From Deinococcus ficus (lineage in GTDB: Bacteria; Deinococcota; Deinococci; Deinococcales; Deinococcaceae): a DNA stretch of 64,000 nucleotides. Made by a program: the position numbers and the translations under genes. Where the stretch lies: the NCBI RefSeq assembly GCF_003444775.1, contig NZ_CP021082.1, forward strand, positions 558,001 through 622,000, read 5' to 3'. A model generated the notes under the pieces. The model searched no databases. It saw nothing but the letters and a program-made list of their open reading frames with translations, and was not told where the DNA came from. Shown piece after piece: positions 35,913 through 45,151 of this stretch (position 1 is its first letter; each line of letters opens with the position of its first letter).

Positions 35913-36602
35913 TTACAGGCGCAGCAGGTGTCTTCGCAGCGCGGTGCTGGGATTCGGGGTGCGGCGGACCGAGGTTCTCGCGTCGATGGTGTAACCGCGT
36001 GAAGCGTCGCCTCTGAGCAGACCGTCCATGTTGAGGACGGCGAGTTTGCGCCGCACCTGGTAGACGTGAACAGCCACGCCCTTGCAGGAAAGCATCGGTT
36101 CGAGGGCAGACACCGTGAACCGCTGTCCAGGGTGTTCCATGAGCACGCTGAGCAGTTCAAATTCTGTGGCGGTGAGGGGCAGGGGGCGCTCGTGGCAGCG
36201 GACAGTGCCGGTGTCTGGGTTCAGGGTCAGCGGGCCGACATGCAGCGGGTGTGGACCGGTCAACCCGAGCCAGGTACGGAAGCGGTTCAGTTTCTCCGCC
36301 GTGGGGGTGTTCAGGGACAGATACGTCACGTGCGGGTACCGGCTCAGGTCCCGGTGAATGGCCTCGGAGTAATCGGGGCCGATGGCGACCAGGGGAGTCG
36401 CCGGGTAGGCAGCTGTCAGAGCCTGCACGATTTGGCTGTGCTCAAGGCCGGGCCGGTACGCGTAGATGACCAGGGCTGCCGGGTCGGGTGGTGTCTGCAG
36501 ATTGTCGAACACGACGAGGTGGACGGGCAGGTGGCCGAGCACTGTGGCGACGCAGCGGAGCTCGGGGCTGAAGTGGCCATGCAAGAGAACCTGGGGTGTC
36601 AT
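35913..36602 (-). CDS. Winged-helix regulator with degenerate receiver-like domain
   Basis: The product is 229 residues. The C-terminal 100 residues are an OmpR-type DNA-binding domain (LPLTATEFELLSVLMEHPGQ, HVYQVRRKLAV, RGDASRGYTI). The N-terminal 110 residues look like a receiver fold (VLLHGHFSPELRCVATVL) but lack the usual acidic pair, phospho-acceptor Asp and Lys. It is therefore probably not controlled by phosphorylation. The start at 36602 is chosen because AAAGGAGG precedes it at the right distance. As first gene of the run it is the likely regulator of the polysaccharide cluster. Confidence 0.82.
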   Translation of the reverse strand: MTPQVLLHGHFSPELRCVATVLGHLPVHLVVFDNLQTPPDPAALVIYAYRPGLEHSQIVQALTAAYPATPLVAIGPDYSEAIHRDLSRYPHVTYLSLNTPTAEKLNRFRTWLGLTGPHPLHVGPLTLNPDTGTVRCHERPLPLTATEFELLSVLMEHPGQRFTVSALEPMLSCKGVAVHVYQVRRKLAVLNMDGLLRGDASRGYTIDARTSVRRTPNPSTALRRHLLRL

Positions 36603-36691
36603 CTCGGCCTCCTTTGCCATGCGTCGTGAGCGCGCATGTCTTCAAGTCACAGGCAACGGAGCAGCGGGATGAGATGAAGATGTGGTTCCAA

Positions 36692-36705
36692 TGACTCTGG
36701 AGTCA
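36692..36705. promoter_or_regulatory. Inverted repeat TGACTC-TG-GAGTCA
   Basis: Six-base perfect arms with a two-base centre lie about 90 bases upstream of the regulator start. Size and position suit an operator; the binding protein is unknown. Confidence 0.45.
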
Positions 36706-36800
36706 GTATGAGACGGAGCTGACTGAGGCAGTAACAAAGGTGAAGAGTGGTCATGGGAATGACCAAGCGACGTTCACGGGAGTCCTCAGGCGTGTCTCTC

Positions 36801-36823
36801 CGCCTTCAGAGCGATTGAAGGCG
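36801..36823. promoter_or_regulatory. Inverted repeat CGCCTTCA-N7-TGAAGGCG
   Basis: Eight-base perfect arms lie about 200 bases upstream of the regulator start. It could be an operator or an RNA hairpin in a long leader. Confidence 0.4.
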
Positions 36824-37133
36824 CATGAAAACGACTGATTTCGGAATTTGCGGGCTGTCACCGCCTTCGCGTTTCCTTATCGGAAGCGATCGGATCGGTC
36901 AGACAACGGGTCGGTTCAAGACCTTTCCCATTTTTCTCATCCTATACAATAAGGCTGAGTTGGGTGTTCACAAATAATTCTCACTTTTGGCACAATTTTT
37001 GAAGGAAGCAGGTGAAACATTCCTGTATTCCTTTTCCATCCAAGAGACCGGTCACACAGGCAGTCTGGGGATGGACCCCCGCTGGGGGAGGGGGAGACAT
37101 TCCGGATACTTCGGTGCACACTGGGCGGCGCCC

Positions 37134-37412
37134 ATGACCGAGCCCGCCTGGACCACCTCTGACCTCGCCGCCCTGCTTGCGGAACTTCAGGCCCTGACCG
37201 CCGAGGCCGCGGTGGCGGACCCGGTCGCGCGGACGCGGGCGCTGCTGTCCCTCCCCCACGTGTGCGCGGAAGTGCTGCACGCCACTCACGGCCGCGACTT
37301 CCGCGCTTTCGTGGTCACTGGGGATGACATCCCCGCGTTCTCACGCCTGTTCCACGCCCTGTACCCGGTCACGCCCCTTCCAGCCGGAATGGGGGACCGG
37401 GCAGAGTCGTAA
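37134..37412 (+). CDS. Small hypothetical protein
   Basis: The product is 92 residues. It begins MTEPAWTTSDLAALLAELQA, is mostly helical and acidic, and ends PLPAGMGDRAES. I do not recognise a family. The ATG at 37134 is chosen because codon use becomes coding-like there, although no Shine-Dalgarno is visible. It ends 68 bases before the left end of the insertion sequence and might be a fragment of a once longer gene. Confidence 0.4.
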   Translation: MTEPAWTTSDLAALLAELQALTAEAAVADPVARTRALLSLPHVCAEVLHATHGRDFRAFVVTGDDIPAFSRLFHALYPVTPLPAGMGDRAES

Positions 37413-37480
37413 GGGAAGGTGTGCTGCCAGTGAACCTGATGGGTGGTCGGCCCTGAAGATGACCCGTTTGGGCGGCACTC

Positions 37481-37499
37481 AAGACCCGTTGCGCAGTTG
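37481..37499 (+). repeat. Left terminal inverted repeat of the IS
   Basis: AAGACCCGTTGCGCAGTTG, mismatching the right end only at positions 7 and 8. Confidence 0.85.
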
Positions 37500-37523
37500 A
37501 GGTGAATTGGGCAGAGTGACGGC

Positions 37524-38522
37524 ATGCTTCAGGTGCCGCGCCTGGCCCAGCGTCCCCGGTCCTTCGAGTCGCTGTGTGGCCTGAACCCCAGCGAATTCAC
37601 CCTCCTCGCTGAACAGCTCGAGCCCCTGTGGATTCGGGCGCACCGGACGTCCCTCCTGCGGGAGGGACGGCAACGCCGTATCGGGGCCGGCCGGCAGTTC
37701 AAACTCGATGTTCCCCACCGTCTGCTGCTGACGCTGATCTACTTGCGACACTATCTCCCGATGCATCTGTTGGGCGTGCTGTTCGAGATGGATGCCGCCA
37801 ACGTCTGTCGGAACGTTCATGCGCTCCTGCCGATCCTGGAGCAGGCGCTGCCTGCTCCCCTCCGCGCCCGGACGCTGGACAGCCGCAAGGTCACGCCCGA
37901 CGACGCCCCGCGTCGTCGGCTGCGCACGCTCGAAGACGTCCTCGAAGCCTTCCCGGAGATCGCCGACATCATCATCGACGGCACGGAGCAGCCCCGAGGA
38001 CAACCCAAGCAGAAGAAAGGCAGCAGTCCCGGAAAGAAGGCCGTCGGGCGGCCCAAGGACCAGAAGAAGTATTTCAGCGTCAAGAAGGGCACCCATACGC
38101 TGAAAACGCAGGTGGCGGTGACCCCGGATGGACTCGTCGTGCACCTCAGTGCGCCCGCCGGCGGGCGCACCCATGACATGAAGGTCCTGAAACAATCGCG
38201 ACTGTTGCCCCGACTCCCCCGGGGGAGTCGCGTGTGGGGCGACCGGGGGTACACGGGCCTGGACAAGCTGTGCCCCGACCACGAGGTGATCGTTCCCCGG
38301 ATGCGCCCCAAAGGCGGCACGCTGAGTCCGGAGGAGCGGGAGCTCAACCATCAGATGTCCAAGGTGCGGATCACGGTGGAGAACGTCGTGTGTAAGCTGA
38401 AGAAGTTCCACGTTTGCCGGGAGTTCTACCGAAACGACACCCGGCGACACGGCCTGTTCTGGGGCTGTGTGGCCGGCCTGGTCAATCTCCGCACCATGAG
38501 CCGCGCACCACAGTTCGCCTGA
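37524..38522 (+). CDS. IS5-like (DDE_4/HARBI1-type) transposase
   Basis: The product is 332 residues. The N-terminal helix-turn-helix region ([20 protein letters not shown]) is followed by the DDE domain: first Asp in IIIDGTEQP, second in [10 protein letters not shown], Glu in [14 protein letters not shown] Lys-rich insert ([21 protein letters not shown]) lies before the second strand. The frame is intact, so the element may be active. Length and spacing fit the ISL2-like group of IS5. Confidence 0.9.
   Translation: MLQVPRLAQRPRSFESLCGLNPSEFTLLAEQLEPLWIRAHRTSLLREGRQRRIGAGRQFKLDVPHRLLLTLIYLRHYLPMHLLGVLFEMDAANVCRNVHALLPILEQALPAPLRARTLDSRKVTPDDAPRRRLRTLEDVLEAFPEIADIIIDGTEQPRGQPKQKKGSSPGKKAVGRPKDQKKYFSVKKGTHTLKTQVAVTPDGLVVHLSAPAGGRTHDMKVLKQSRLLPRLPRGSRVWGDRGYTGLDKLCPDHEVIVPRMRPKGGTLSPEERELNHQMSKVRITVENVVCKLKKFHVCREFYRNDTRRHGLFWGCVAGLVNLRTMSRAPQFA
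38211..38230. repeat. 20-base perfect palindrome inside the transposase gene
   Basis: CGACTCCCCC followed by its reverse complement, with no loop, lies in codons for LPRGSR. It may form a cruciform, or may be chance in GC-rich DNA. Confidence 0.5.
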
Positions 38523-38536
38523 ATCACCAGACCACA

Positions 38537-38565
38537 GATCGGGGGAGGCAGCGCCTCCCCCGATC
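38537..38565 (+). terminator. Terminator hairpin of the IS
   Basis: A perfect 13-base stem GATCGGGGGAGGC/GCCTCCCCCGATC with a 3-base loop lies 14 bases after the transposase stop. It would insulate the element from its neighbours. No T run follows. Confidence 0.75.
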
Positions 38566-38576
38566 AACTCGCATCC

Positions 38577-38595
38577 CAACTGCGCAATCGGTCTT
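38577..38595 (-). repeat. Right terminal inverted repeat of the IS
   Basis: Reverse complement reads AAGACCGATTGCGCAGTTG, 17 of 19 identical to the left end. Confidence 0.85.
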
Positions 38596-39827
38596 CAGTC
38601 CGCGGAGTTCGGCTGAATGTCGCCCGTCCTGACCGGATCGTGGTCCTTGGGATCGGCCCAGGGATCCAGCACGCACTTGATGCAGTGCTCGTGCTTGTGC
38701 TTGAAGATCTTGTAGGCGTGCGGCGCCTCATCCAGGCTCAGGCGGTGCGTGATGATTACCGTGGGGTCGATCTCGCCGCGTTCGATGTGGCGGGTCAGGA
38801 CGTCCAGGTAGCGGTGAACGTGGGTCTGCCCGGTGCGGAGGGTCAGGCCCTTGTTCATGAACGCCCCCAGCGGAATCTTGTCCCCCAGGCCCCCGTACAC
38901 GCCGGGGACGCTCACCGTGCCACCCTTGCGGCACGCCATGATCGCTGAGCGCAGCGCGTGCGGCCGCTCGGACTCGAGCACCCGGGTCGTCTGCTTGACC
39001 GCGTCGGCCACGCCGCCCACCCCGGTACCGTGCGCCTCCATGCCGACCGCGTCCATCACGCTGTCCGGACCCCGCCCGCCGGTCATGGCCTTGAGCCGAT
39101 CGAAGACCTCCTCCTCCTCGTAGTTGATGGTCTCTGCTCCCGCGCCGCGCGCCAGAGCCAGGCGTTCCGGGAACCGGTCGATGGCAATCACACGCCCGGC
39201 CCCGAGCAGGAACGCGCTGCGGATGGCGAACTGACCGACTGGTCCACAGCCGAACACGGCCACGACGTCCCCCTGTTCGATGTTGCAGTTCTCGGCCGCC
39301 ATGTACCCGGTGGGCAAAACGTCCGTGAGGAACAGCACCTGATCGTCCGACAGGCCGTCCGGGACCCGGTAGAGGTTGTCGTCCGCGTACACCGTGCGCG
39401 CGAACTGCGCCTGGCCACCCGCGTACCCGCCGGTGATGTGCGAGTACCCGTAGATCCCGGCAGGCGCGTACCCCCACATGGTTTCGGCCAGTTTGGCGTT
39501 CGGGTTGGAGTTGTCGCACAGCGACGTCTGCCCGCGCTGGCAATACCAGCATTTCCCGCAGCTGATCGGGAACGGCACGATCACGCGGTCACCCACCTTG
39601 ATCTTCGTGACGGCCGAGCCGACGTCCACGACCTCTCCCATGAACTCGTGGCCGAGGATGTCGCCGTGCACCATGCTGGGCACGTACCCATCCAGGAGGT
39701 GCAGGTCCGAGCCGCAGATCGCCGTGGCGGTCACCCGCACGATCGCGTCGGTGGGTTGCAGAATCTCGGGATCGGGCACGCGCTCGACCTTGACCCGGTT
39801 GACGCCTTCCCAGACGACGGCCTTCAC
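38595..39827 (-). CDS. Zinc-dependent alcohol dehydrogenase (formaldehyde dehydrogenase-like)
   Basis: The product is a 410-residue medium-chain dehydrogenase. Catalytic zinc ligands lie in [11 protein letters not shown] and [12 protein letters not shown]; structural zinc Cys are in [15 protein letters not shown]. The NAD fold begins [14 protein letters not shown]. The length and loops fit the glutathione-independent formaldehyde dehydrogenase-like group. The stop codon TGA overlaps the outer end of the IS, so the last residues (IQPNSAD) may have been changed by the insertion. It is coupled by ATGA to the SRPBCC gene upstream. Confidence 0.9.
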   Translation of the reverse strand: MKAVVWEGVNRVKVERVPDPEILQPTDAIVRVTATAICGSDLHLLDGYVPSMVHGDILGHEFMGEVVDVGSAVTKIKVGDRVIVPFPISCGKCWYCQRGQTSLCDNSNPNAKLAETMWGYAPAGIYGYSHITGGYAGGQAQFARTVYADDNLYRVPDGLSDDQVLFLTDVLPTGYMAAENCNIEQGDVVAVFGCGPVGQFAIRSAFLLGAGRVIAIDRFPERLALARGAGAETINYEEEEVFDRLKAMTGGRGPDSVMDAVGMEAHGTGVGGVADAVKQTTRVLESERPHALRSAIMACRKGGTVSVPGVYGGLGDKIPLGAFMNKGLTLRTGQTHVHRYLDVLTRHIERGEIDPTVIITHRLSLDEAPHAYKIFKHKHEHCIKCVLDPWADPKDHDPVRTGDIQPNSAD

Positions 39828-40564
39828 GACGTTCTCCGGTTGTCGTACATCTTCGCCTCCGCCCGCTTCATGGCGCCCTTGCGCCCACTGGTCTGTCCCT
39901 CGGTGGTGGGTTCCTCGCCCACCTCCAGCAGCCGCTTGAGCCGCCGCAGGTCCTCGGCGACCTGCACGGCGGGATCCTCACCGAGCAGGCGCGCCACCGA
40001 CGCTCCCATCGATCCGCCGGGCGGGCGGTACGTCAGCGACACGTGCACCTCCGTGCCGCGTCCGGTGGGCGCCGGCCGGAAATCCACGTGCCCCTCGTTG
40101 GGCACGAGCGCGCCTTCCAGGGAGCGCCACGCAATGCGTCGCCCCGGCTCGTCCTCGGTGATCTCCGCGTCCCACTGCACCTGGGTGCCCACGGGCGCTT
40201 TCGCCACCCAGTGGGACCGGGTCCCACCGGCCTGCACCGACACCGACTCGAGGTGAGTCATGAACTGCGGCAGGTTCTCGAAGTTCCGCCAGAAGGCGTA
40301 CAGGTCCTCCGGGGACCGGCCGACGGTGACGGCCTTCTCCACGGCGACGCGGTCGTCGGGCGTCCGCCGCACCCCGACCAGGCGCGCGCCAACACTGCGG
40401 CCCATGGATGCGCCCGCGAGCAGCAGCGCGCCTGTGGTGGCGAAGACCACGCCTGCTGGGCTGGGCCGGTGAAGGCTGACCAGAATCAGGCCCGTGCCCA
40501 ACCCGCCGGTCACGGCGCGTTCCACCGGGCTGGCATTCTGCGGACTCAGCGGCTGGTCGGCCAT
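39824..40564 (-). CDS. Membrane-anchored SRPBCC domain protein
   Basis: The product is 246 residues. The first 70 form two hydrophobic helices ([39 protein letters not shown]) like the DUF2892/YgaP membrane region. The rest is an SRPBCC cavity domain ([40 protein letters not shown]). Its end overlaps the dehydrogenase start by four bases. Such three-gene sets may handle a membrane-associated lipid or quinone-like ligand; this is inference. Confidence 0.82.
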   Translation of the reverse strand: MADQPLSPQNASPVERAVTGGLGTGLILVSLHRPSPAGVVFATTGALLLAGASMGRSVGARLVGVRRTPDDRVAVEKAVTVGRSPEDLYAFWRNFENLPQFMTHLESVSVQAGGTRSHWVAKAPVGTQVQWDAEITEDEPGRRIAWRSLEGALVPNEGHVDFRPAPTGRGTEVHVSLTYRPPGGSMGASVARLLGEDPAVQVAEDLRRLKRLLEVGEEPTTEGQTSGRKGAMKRAEAKMYDNRRTS

Positions 40565-40565
40565 C

Positions 40566-40970
40566 TCAGCGCCTCCCGCCGAGCTGAACCTTGAGCCGAG
40601 ATCCGACCGGCTGGGCGCCCTGCGTGACCGCGCGGGCGGTCAGCACGTCCACCACGGTGATGGCCGTCACCATGGCCAGGGCATTCGCGGTGCGTTTGCG
40701 TCCCGCCGGCTCGTCAGGTTTCGCCATCCCCAGGGTCGCGAGGTCGAGAATGTCGCCGGCCACCCGTGACCACAGCCACACAGCACGCGCCCCCGGCTGC
40801 AGCAGCAGCCCGGCGCCGGCCAGCAGCTCACGGGCCCCGTACGCCCTCACGAGTGTGTTGTGCTCCCGGACGCCCAAAAAACGCGTCAGTGTCCCCGGAG
40901 CGAGCACTTCCAGTGCCCCGAGTGTCAGGCTGAACAGCCCGAGTCCTGTGGCCACCTGTTGTGAATTCAT
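40566..40970 (-). CDS. Small membrane protein of the dehydrogenase operon
   Basis: The product is 134 residues, beginning MNSQQVATGLGLFSLTLGAL and carrying three to four hydrophobic helices (VRAYGARELLAGAGLLLQPG is a conserved-looking loop). Proteins like it are often found next to SRPBCC membrane proteins. The ATG at 40970 follows AGGGGGA. The gene ends one base before the SRPBCC gene, so the three genes are one operon. No function is known to me. Confidence 0.72.
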   Translation of the reverse strand: MNSQQVATGLGLFSLTLGALEVLAPGTLTRFLGVREHNTLVRAYGARELLAGAGLLLQPGARAVWLWSRVAGDILDLATLGMAKPDEPAGRKRTANALAMVTAITVVDVLTARAVTQGAQPVGSRLKVQLGGRR

Positions 40971-41242
40971 GGATTCCCCCTGTCTGGCACTGGCCCCGGC
41001 ACGCTGGCCCTCGGGCGTTCTCACGGGTTCATCGTTGCGGCCTGCCGTCTGGCGGACAAGTAAACTCGGCCAAAGGGCCCTGAGGGCATCTCAAGACTGG
41101 ACCTCGGTTCTGGTCAAGGAGTTCCGGAGCGGGCCTGAAAGTGGATTTAGCAAACACCGACATGGCGTTCAACAGAATGGAAAGGACCGCCAGGGGTGCG
41201 ACACTCCAAGGCATTCAGTGAGGCGCTGTGGGCGCCTCACCG

Positions 41243-41650
41243 TCACACCAGGGCAGGCTCGTTCAGGGTCCAGTACCGGATGAATGACTCCACCTGTTCC
41301 AGGAAGGCGCTGAAGGACGCAGCCTTGACCACGTAGGAGCTCGCGTGCAGGGTGTACGCCTGCTGGATGTCCTCGGACGCCCCGGAGGTGGTCAGCATCA
41401 CCACGGGGATCAGGCACAGCCTCGGGTCGGCCTTCAGGGCTCTAAGGACCTCGAAGCCGTTCATGCCCGGCATGTTGATGTCCAGGAGAATCACGTCCGG
41501 CAGGACACCCCCGGTCTGCAGGTGCGTGAGGACGGCCTGACCGCTGGCGAACAGCTCGACCTCGCAGTCCGGGCAGGCCTCATCGAGGGCCTCGGTGGCG
41601 AGGTCCCGGTCCATGGGGTTGTCGTCTACCAGGGCGAGTCGCAGCTTCAT
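41243..41650 (-). CDS. Single-domain response regulator
   Basis: The product is a 135-residue CheY-like receiver. Acidic pair in LALVDDNPMD, phospho-acceptor Asp in VILLDINMPGMNGFEVL, Thr in VVMLTTSG and Lys in SYVVKAASF are all present. There is no output domain, so it should pass a signal by protein contact. It resembles the Rcp1-type regulators that pair with phytochrome-like kinases; the PAS-GAF kinase at 19.6-22.3 kb is a possible but distant partner. Confidence 0.9.
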   Translation of the reverse strand: MKLRLALVDDNPMDRDLATEALDEACPDCEVELFASGQAVLTHLQTGGVLPDVILLDINMPGMNGFEVLRALKADPRLCLIPVVMLTTSGASEDIQQAYTLHASSYVVKAASFSAFLEQVESFIRYWTLNEPALV

Positions 41651-42057
41651 CGGCCAAAAGGTTAACCGAATCTTCATTTGGAACAGTCATGGAACGCCCA
41701 GTGCGCTTCCAGGACGCAGTGTCGATGGCTCGCGTCCCGAGCGCGCGGGCCGTCCGGGTGCCCTGCGCCACCACAGGTCTCCCGGCTGCCTGGGCTCTTC
41801 GATCAATATGCCAAGCGACGGGCGCGCCATGACCAGGCGGCGAAACGCCCCACGGGCAAGGTGGGGCGGACCCGGCCGGCTTCACTCGGTCGGCCTGAAT
41901 TGTGGGGTGCCTCCAGTCTGGACCCAGGGCAGGACAGAGCGCAGCCCCTGTCCAGCTGACCCGCGAGTCACCGCCTTCCGTGTGGAGCCCACGGGCCACC
42001 AGGTTCAGGTCGCACCTTCGCCGGCCCAGTCGGTGGCACCTTGCCCAGGCGTCCGGA
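41651..42057. other. Intergenic region upstream of the response regulator
   Basis: These 407 bases hold the upstream side of the response-regulator gene (a locally A/T-richer AACCGAATCTTCATTTGGAA near 41660) and the downstream side of the DinB gene. No gene is convincing. Confidence 0.35.
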
Positions 42058-42531
42058 TCACCGCTCAAAGAAAGCGGGGGGCTCGACTCCCAGCAGGCGC
42101 AGGTAGATGAACCCCTGCGCCCGGTGGTGGATCTCGTTGTCCACCAGGTAGGGCACCGCCCGCAGATGGGGCAGAGGGGGCACCACGCCCCGCAGCGGCT
42201 CGCGGGTCAGGTGGGCCCAGCGCGCCTCGATGAACGCGTCCGCTTCATCCCAGGCCTGAAGCAGGGCCGCTTTGTCCTGAACGCCACTCATGTCGGCCAG
42301 TTGAAAGTTCCAGTCCCCGGTTTCGATGCCCTGCAGGCTGGGCGGGATCATGCGAATGACCTCCAGCATCATCTCCCCGAAGGGCCGCAGGGGCGGGGCA
42401 GGGGTGAACGAGAACAGATGCTCGTCCGGGAAGCGTTCGATGGTGCGGCGCGTCACCGCCCGGTGGCCCCGCCAGTGGTCGAGCGTTTCCTGCGCCGTAA
42501 AGATTCCCGCCCCCGCGTCCGCTTCTGTCAT
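42058..42531 (-). CDS. DinB family protein
   Basis: The product is a 157-residue four-helix-bundle protein. Metal-binding His candidates lie in LDHWRGHRAVTRR (N-terminal), and in DNEIHHRAQGFIYLR near the end, the usual H...HxxxH pattern of DinB/YfiT. The family includes thiol transferases and proteins of unknown role, and is greatly expanded in Deinococcus. The gene stands alone. Confidence 0.85.
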   Translation of the reverse strand: MTEADAGAGIFTAQETLDHWRGHRAVTRRTIERFPDEHLFSFTPAPPLRPFGEMMLEVIRMIPPSLQGIETGDWNFQLADMSGVQDKAALLQAWDEADAFIEARWAHLTREPLRGVVPPLPHLRAVPYLVDNEIHHRAQGFIYLRLLGVEPPAFFER

Positions 42532-42630
42532 GTGGCTCTCCTTGAAGCCCAGGGTACCGGGGATTGCCGTCAGTTCCTGACGTCTTTCAAGGGTGGGCGC
42601 CAGCGGGGAGACGTTCTGGCTTCTGTGCGA

Positions 42631-43107
42631 TCACCGGCCGAGCATCCGGTGGTCGACGACCCGGTAGCCGTGACGCTCGTAGAGCCTGACGGCCGCCGTG
42701 TTCTGCGCCGTGACGAACACCTCGCGCCCGCGCACGCCCTGGGCGGTCATCCAGTCGCCGGCTGCCGTCATCAGCGCCGTGGACACCCCCTGTCCCCGCG
42801 CGGTCTCGTCCACGTAGATCCAGGACAGGACGCCCACCTCGAAGCCCATGTAGCGGTCCCGGCGCTTCTCAGCAAACACGATGCCCTGAGCGCGGTGCTC
42901 GCCCGTCACCCGGACCCACTGCCGGTCCGGGTCGGCCCCGATCAGCTCCTGCCAGTCGCGGCCCACCAGCTCGGCCAGGTCCGACGCCGGAGGGGACCCG
43001 TACGCCGCCTGCCACCAGCTCAGATGCTCGGCCAGGTAGGTACGGAGCCATGCCTGCACGACCGGAGCGTCCGCTTCGCGCAGGCCGCGCACTGGCAACA
43101 GGGTCAT
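42631..43107 (-). CDS. GNAT family N-acetyltransferase
   Basis: The product is 158 residues. The acetyl-CoA loop reads ETARGQGVSTALMTAAGDWM and the last strand is NTAAVRLYERHGYRVVDHRM. The ATG at 43107 is chosen because GGTGGGG precedes it and the domain begins directly (MTLLPVRGLREADAPVV). Substrate unknown. Confidence 0.85.
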   Translation of the reverse strand: MTLLPVRGLREADAPVVQAWLRTYLAEHLSWWQAAYGSPPASDLAELVGRDWQELIGADPDRQWVRVTGEHRAQGIVFAEKRRDRYMGFEVGVLSWIYVDETARGQGVSTALMTAAGDWMTAQGVRGREVFVTAQNTAAVRLYERHGYRVVDHRMLGR

Positions 43108-43141
43108 GAACCCCACCATAGCCCGTTCTGAACCCACCGGG

Positions 43142-43929
43142 CTAGCTGATGCCCTCGGCGGCCTGACGCCGGCCCAGGAACTTCAGGTACTGCCCCGGAG
43201 CCATGTGGGCCAGCGCCCTGAATTCACGGTTCAGGTGTGCCTGGTCCGTGAAATTCAGGTCATGGGCCAGCGCCGTCAGGGTCCCCCCAGGCTGGCGTCC
43301 GAGCCGGTCCTGCACCGCCCCGAACCGGATGAGGCGGGCCAGGGTCTTCGGGGTGACGCCCACCTCACGCACGAATTCGCGCTCCAGCTGCCGGACGCTC
43401 ACGTTCAGGGCCTGAGCCAGCCGGGTCACCTTCGCTTCCCCGGGCGTGGTGTACAGCACCCTCGCGGCCTGGACACCCCGCCCCGGTTCCTGGTCCGTGA
43501 CTCGCAGCCGCCGCAGCAACCAGTCCTCAAGGACCTCCCGCGCCTCACCCACGTTCCCGGCCCGCAGCAGGGCCGTGATCGCCACGGCTTCCGGCCGGTC
43601 ACTCAGGTCCAGGGGCGCGTCCGCCTGCCAGCCGAACAGCTGCTTCGCACCCCACGGAAACAGCTCCGCCCCCAGCACCCGGCCGGCTCCCATCACCAGG
43701 CCGTCCCGCGGGCGGACTGTCAGGCCCGCCGCTGCAGCCCCTGGTGGGGCGTCCAGACCTCCCGCCCATCCCGCTCCCAGTTGCGCGCCGAAGCGAACGT
43801 CAACCGCGCCAGGCGTTCCGGCAGCAGGCGGTGTTCGTGCGCCGTGCCGGGGGCGTCATGGTCCATCACCCACAGCCGCCCCACCAGGGGCTGCAGCGGC
43901 GGCGCGGGCGTGAACTCGCGGTAGGCCAT
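43142..43929 (-). pseudogene. AraC family regulator, frameshifted
   Basis: Two minus-strand frames make one protein of about 262 residues. The N-terminal part starts at 43929 ([23 protein letters not shown]6597-like) and runs to HQGLQRRA. The C-terminal part (ELFPWGAKQLFGWQADAP, then the AraC HTH with VTRLAQALNVSVRQLEREF and FTDQAHLNREFRAL) is in another frame. The join is near 43700-43745, around short G/C runs. The span of 788 bases needs one base added to be whole, so a single indel explains it. The gene abuts the MFS gene upstream by 4 bases and may have regulated it. Confidence 0.72.
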
Positions 43930-43933
43930 GCGG

Positions 43934-45151
43934 TCAGGATAGGCCGGGACCTGGGGCCACCCGGGACGCTGCCGGAGTGGTCCGGCCGGCCAGGAGCATG
44001 AGCGCCAGCACGGCCAGGCCCGCCCCGGCGCTGAACGTTCCTGCGCCGCCGAACCGCGCGTACAGGCCTCCACCGGCCAGCGGGCCCACCACCTGCGTGA
44101 GTTCACCGAGGGCCTGCGCTCCGCCCTGCACGCGGCCCTGTTCCCCCGCGGGAATGGCCAGGGAGAGCAGCGTGTTGAAGGCTGCGGTGAACATCCCCTC
44201 GCCCAGGGAGAAGACCACGACCGCGCCGTACAGCAGCCCGGCGGACGGCCACGCGGACAGACCCGCGAGCAGCAGCAGGCCGGCCGCGCCCATCACCAGG
44301 CCGCTCAGCGCCACGCGGCGTTCCCCGAAGCGGGTCAGCAGGCGAGGGAGGACCAGGCCCTGGCCCACGATGTCGCAGGTGCCCGCCACCATGAACAGCG
44401 TGCCGACCTGCGCGACCGACCAGTGCAGCGACCCCTGCGCCAGGATCGGCAGCGCGATCTGCAGCAGGGGCAGGGGCAGGGTGAACAGCATGCTGACCGT
44501 CACCAGGCGGCGCACCGGGGGATGCGCGAGCGCCGCCCGCAGATGAGTGAAGGGATTGAGGTGCCCGGCGCTGAATTCCAGGTGCCGCTCCCGGGGAGGG
44601 AGACTCTCCGGCAGGGCGAACGCACCCCACAAGGCATTGAGCAGGGCAATGGCCGCCGCCGCAAACATGGGCACACCCAGCCCGAAATGGGCCAGGGCCC
44701 CGCCGATCGCAGGCCCGAGAATCATCCCGGCGCCGACCGTCGCGCCGATCCTCGCGAAGACCGCGCCGCGGTCCGCCTCGTCGGTGGTGTCGGCGACGTA
44801 CGCCATCAGGGCGCCCATGCCGCCGGACATGACGCTCTCGAGAAAACGGCCGAGAAACAGCAGGCCGAGGCTGCCGCCGAGACCGAACAGCAGGTTGCCG
44901 GCGGCGGTTCCCACGAGGCTGAGCAGAAGCACCGGACGGCGGCCGTACGCGTCACTGACCGCCCCGAGGACCGGGCCGGAGAAGAAGGACAGGAAGGCAT
45001 ACAGGGCCGCGAGCAGGCCGACGACTGTGGCCTGCTCGCGGCCGGAGACGTACTGCCCGACGAGGGCCGGAAGCAGCGGGAACACGATCGACATGCCCAC
45101 CGCGAACAGGAAGGCCGTGACCAGCAGAAAAGGAAGAGAAGCGCGGCTCAT
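43934..45151 (-). CDS. MFS transporter, TetA-like drug exporter
   Basis: The product is 405 residues with about 12 helices. Loop 2-3 signature [19 protein letters not shown], motif C-like [20 protein letters not shown] in helix 5. This is the drug:proton antiporter group. It precedes the frameshifted AraC gene in the same direction, with a 4-base gap. Confidence 0.88.
   Translation of the reverse strand: MSRASLPFLLVTAFLFAVGMSIVFPLLPALVGQYVSGREQATVVGLLAALYAFLSFFSGPVLGAVSDAYGRRPVLLLSLVGTAAGNLLFGLGGSLGLLFLGRFLESVMSGGMGALMAYVADTTDEADRGAVFARIGATVGAGMILGPAIGGALAHFGLGVPMFAAAAIALLNALWGAFALPESLPPRERHLEFSAGHLNPFTHLRAALAHPPVRRLVTVSMLFTLPLPLLQIALPILAQGSLHWSVAQVGTLFMVAGTCDIVGQGLVLPRLLTRFGERRVALSGLVMGAAGLLLLAGLSAWPSAGLLYGAVVVFSLGEGMFTAAFNTLLSLAIPAGEQGRVQGGAQALGELTQVVGPLAGGGLYARFGGAGTFSAGAGLAVLALMLLAGRTTPAASRVAPGPGLS

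Larger units (their letters stand above)
36603..37133. other. Long, A/T-richer regulatory region ahead of the polysaccharide cluster
   Basis: This 531-base stretch is noticeably richer in A/T than its surroundings, especially 36900-37030. It carries two inverted repeats (annotated separately), TATACAAT at 36943-36950 and a GATCGGATCGG repeat near 36890. No convincing gene is seen; a weak frame starting with TTG at 36987 only extends the small gene at 37134. It probably holds the promoter of the regulator and cluster. Confidence 0.5.
37481..38595 (+). mobile_element. IS5-superfamily insertion sequence (about 1.1 kb)
   Basis: Terminal inverted repeats of 19 bases (37481-37499 and 38577-38595) match at 17 of 19 positions and begin AAGACC. 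Between them lie one transposase gene and a terminator hairpin. The match may extend four bases outward (ACTC versus ACTG). I could not identify a target duplication, so exact ends are uncertain. The right end touches the stop codon of the alcohol dehydrogenase gene. Confidence 0.85.

Noticed and set aside
36987..37133. N-terminal extension of the small gene at 37134, starting with TTG
   Set aside because: The extension lies in A/T-rich, non-coding-like sequence with no ribosome site, so the shorter start is preferred.
37472..38603. Target-site duplication of the insertion sequence
   Set aside because: Flanks tested for 3, 4 and 8 bases do not match, whether or not the four-base outer extension is counted.
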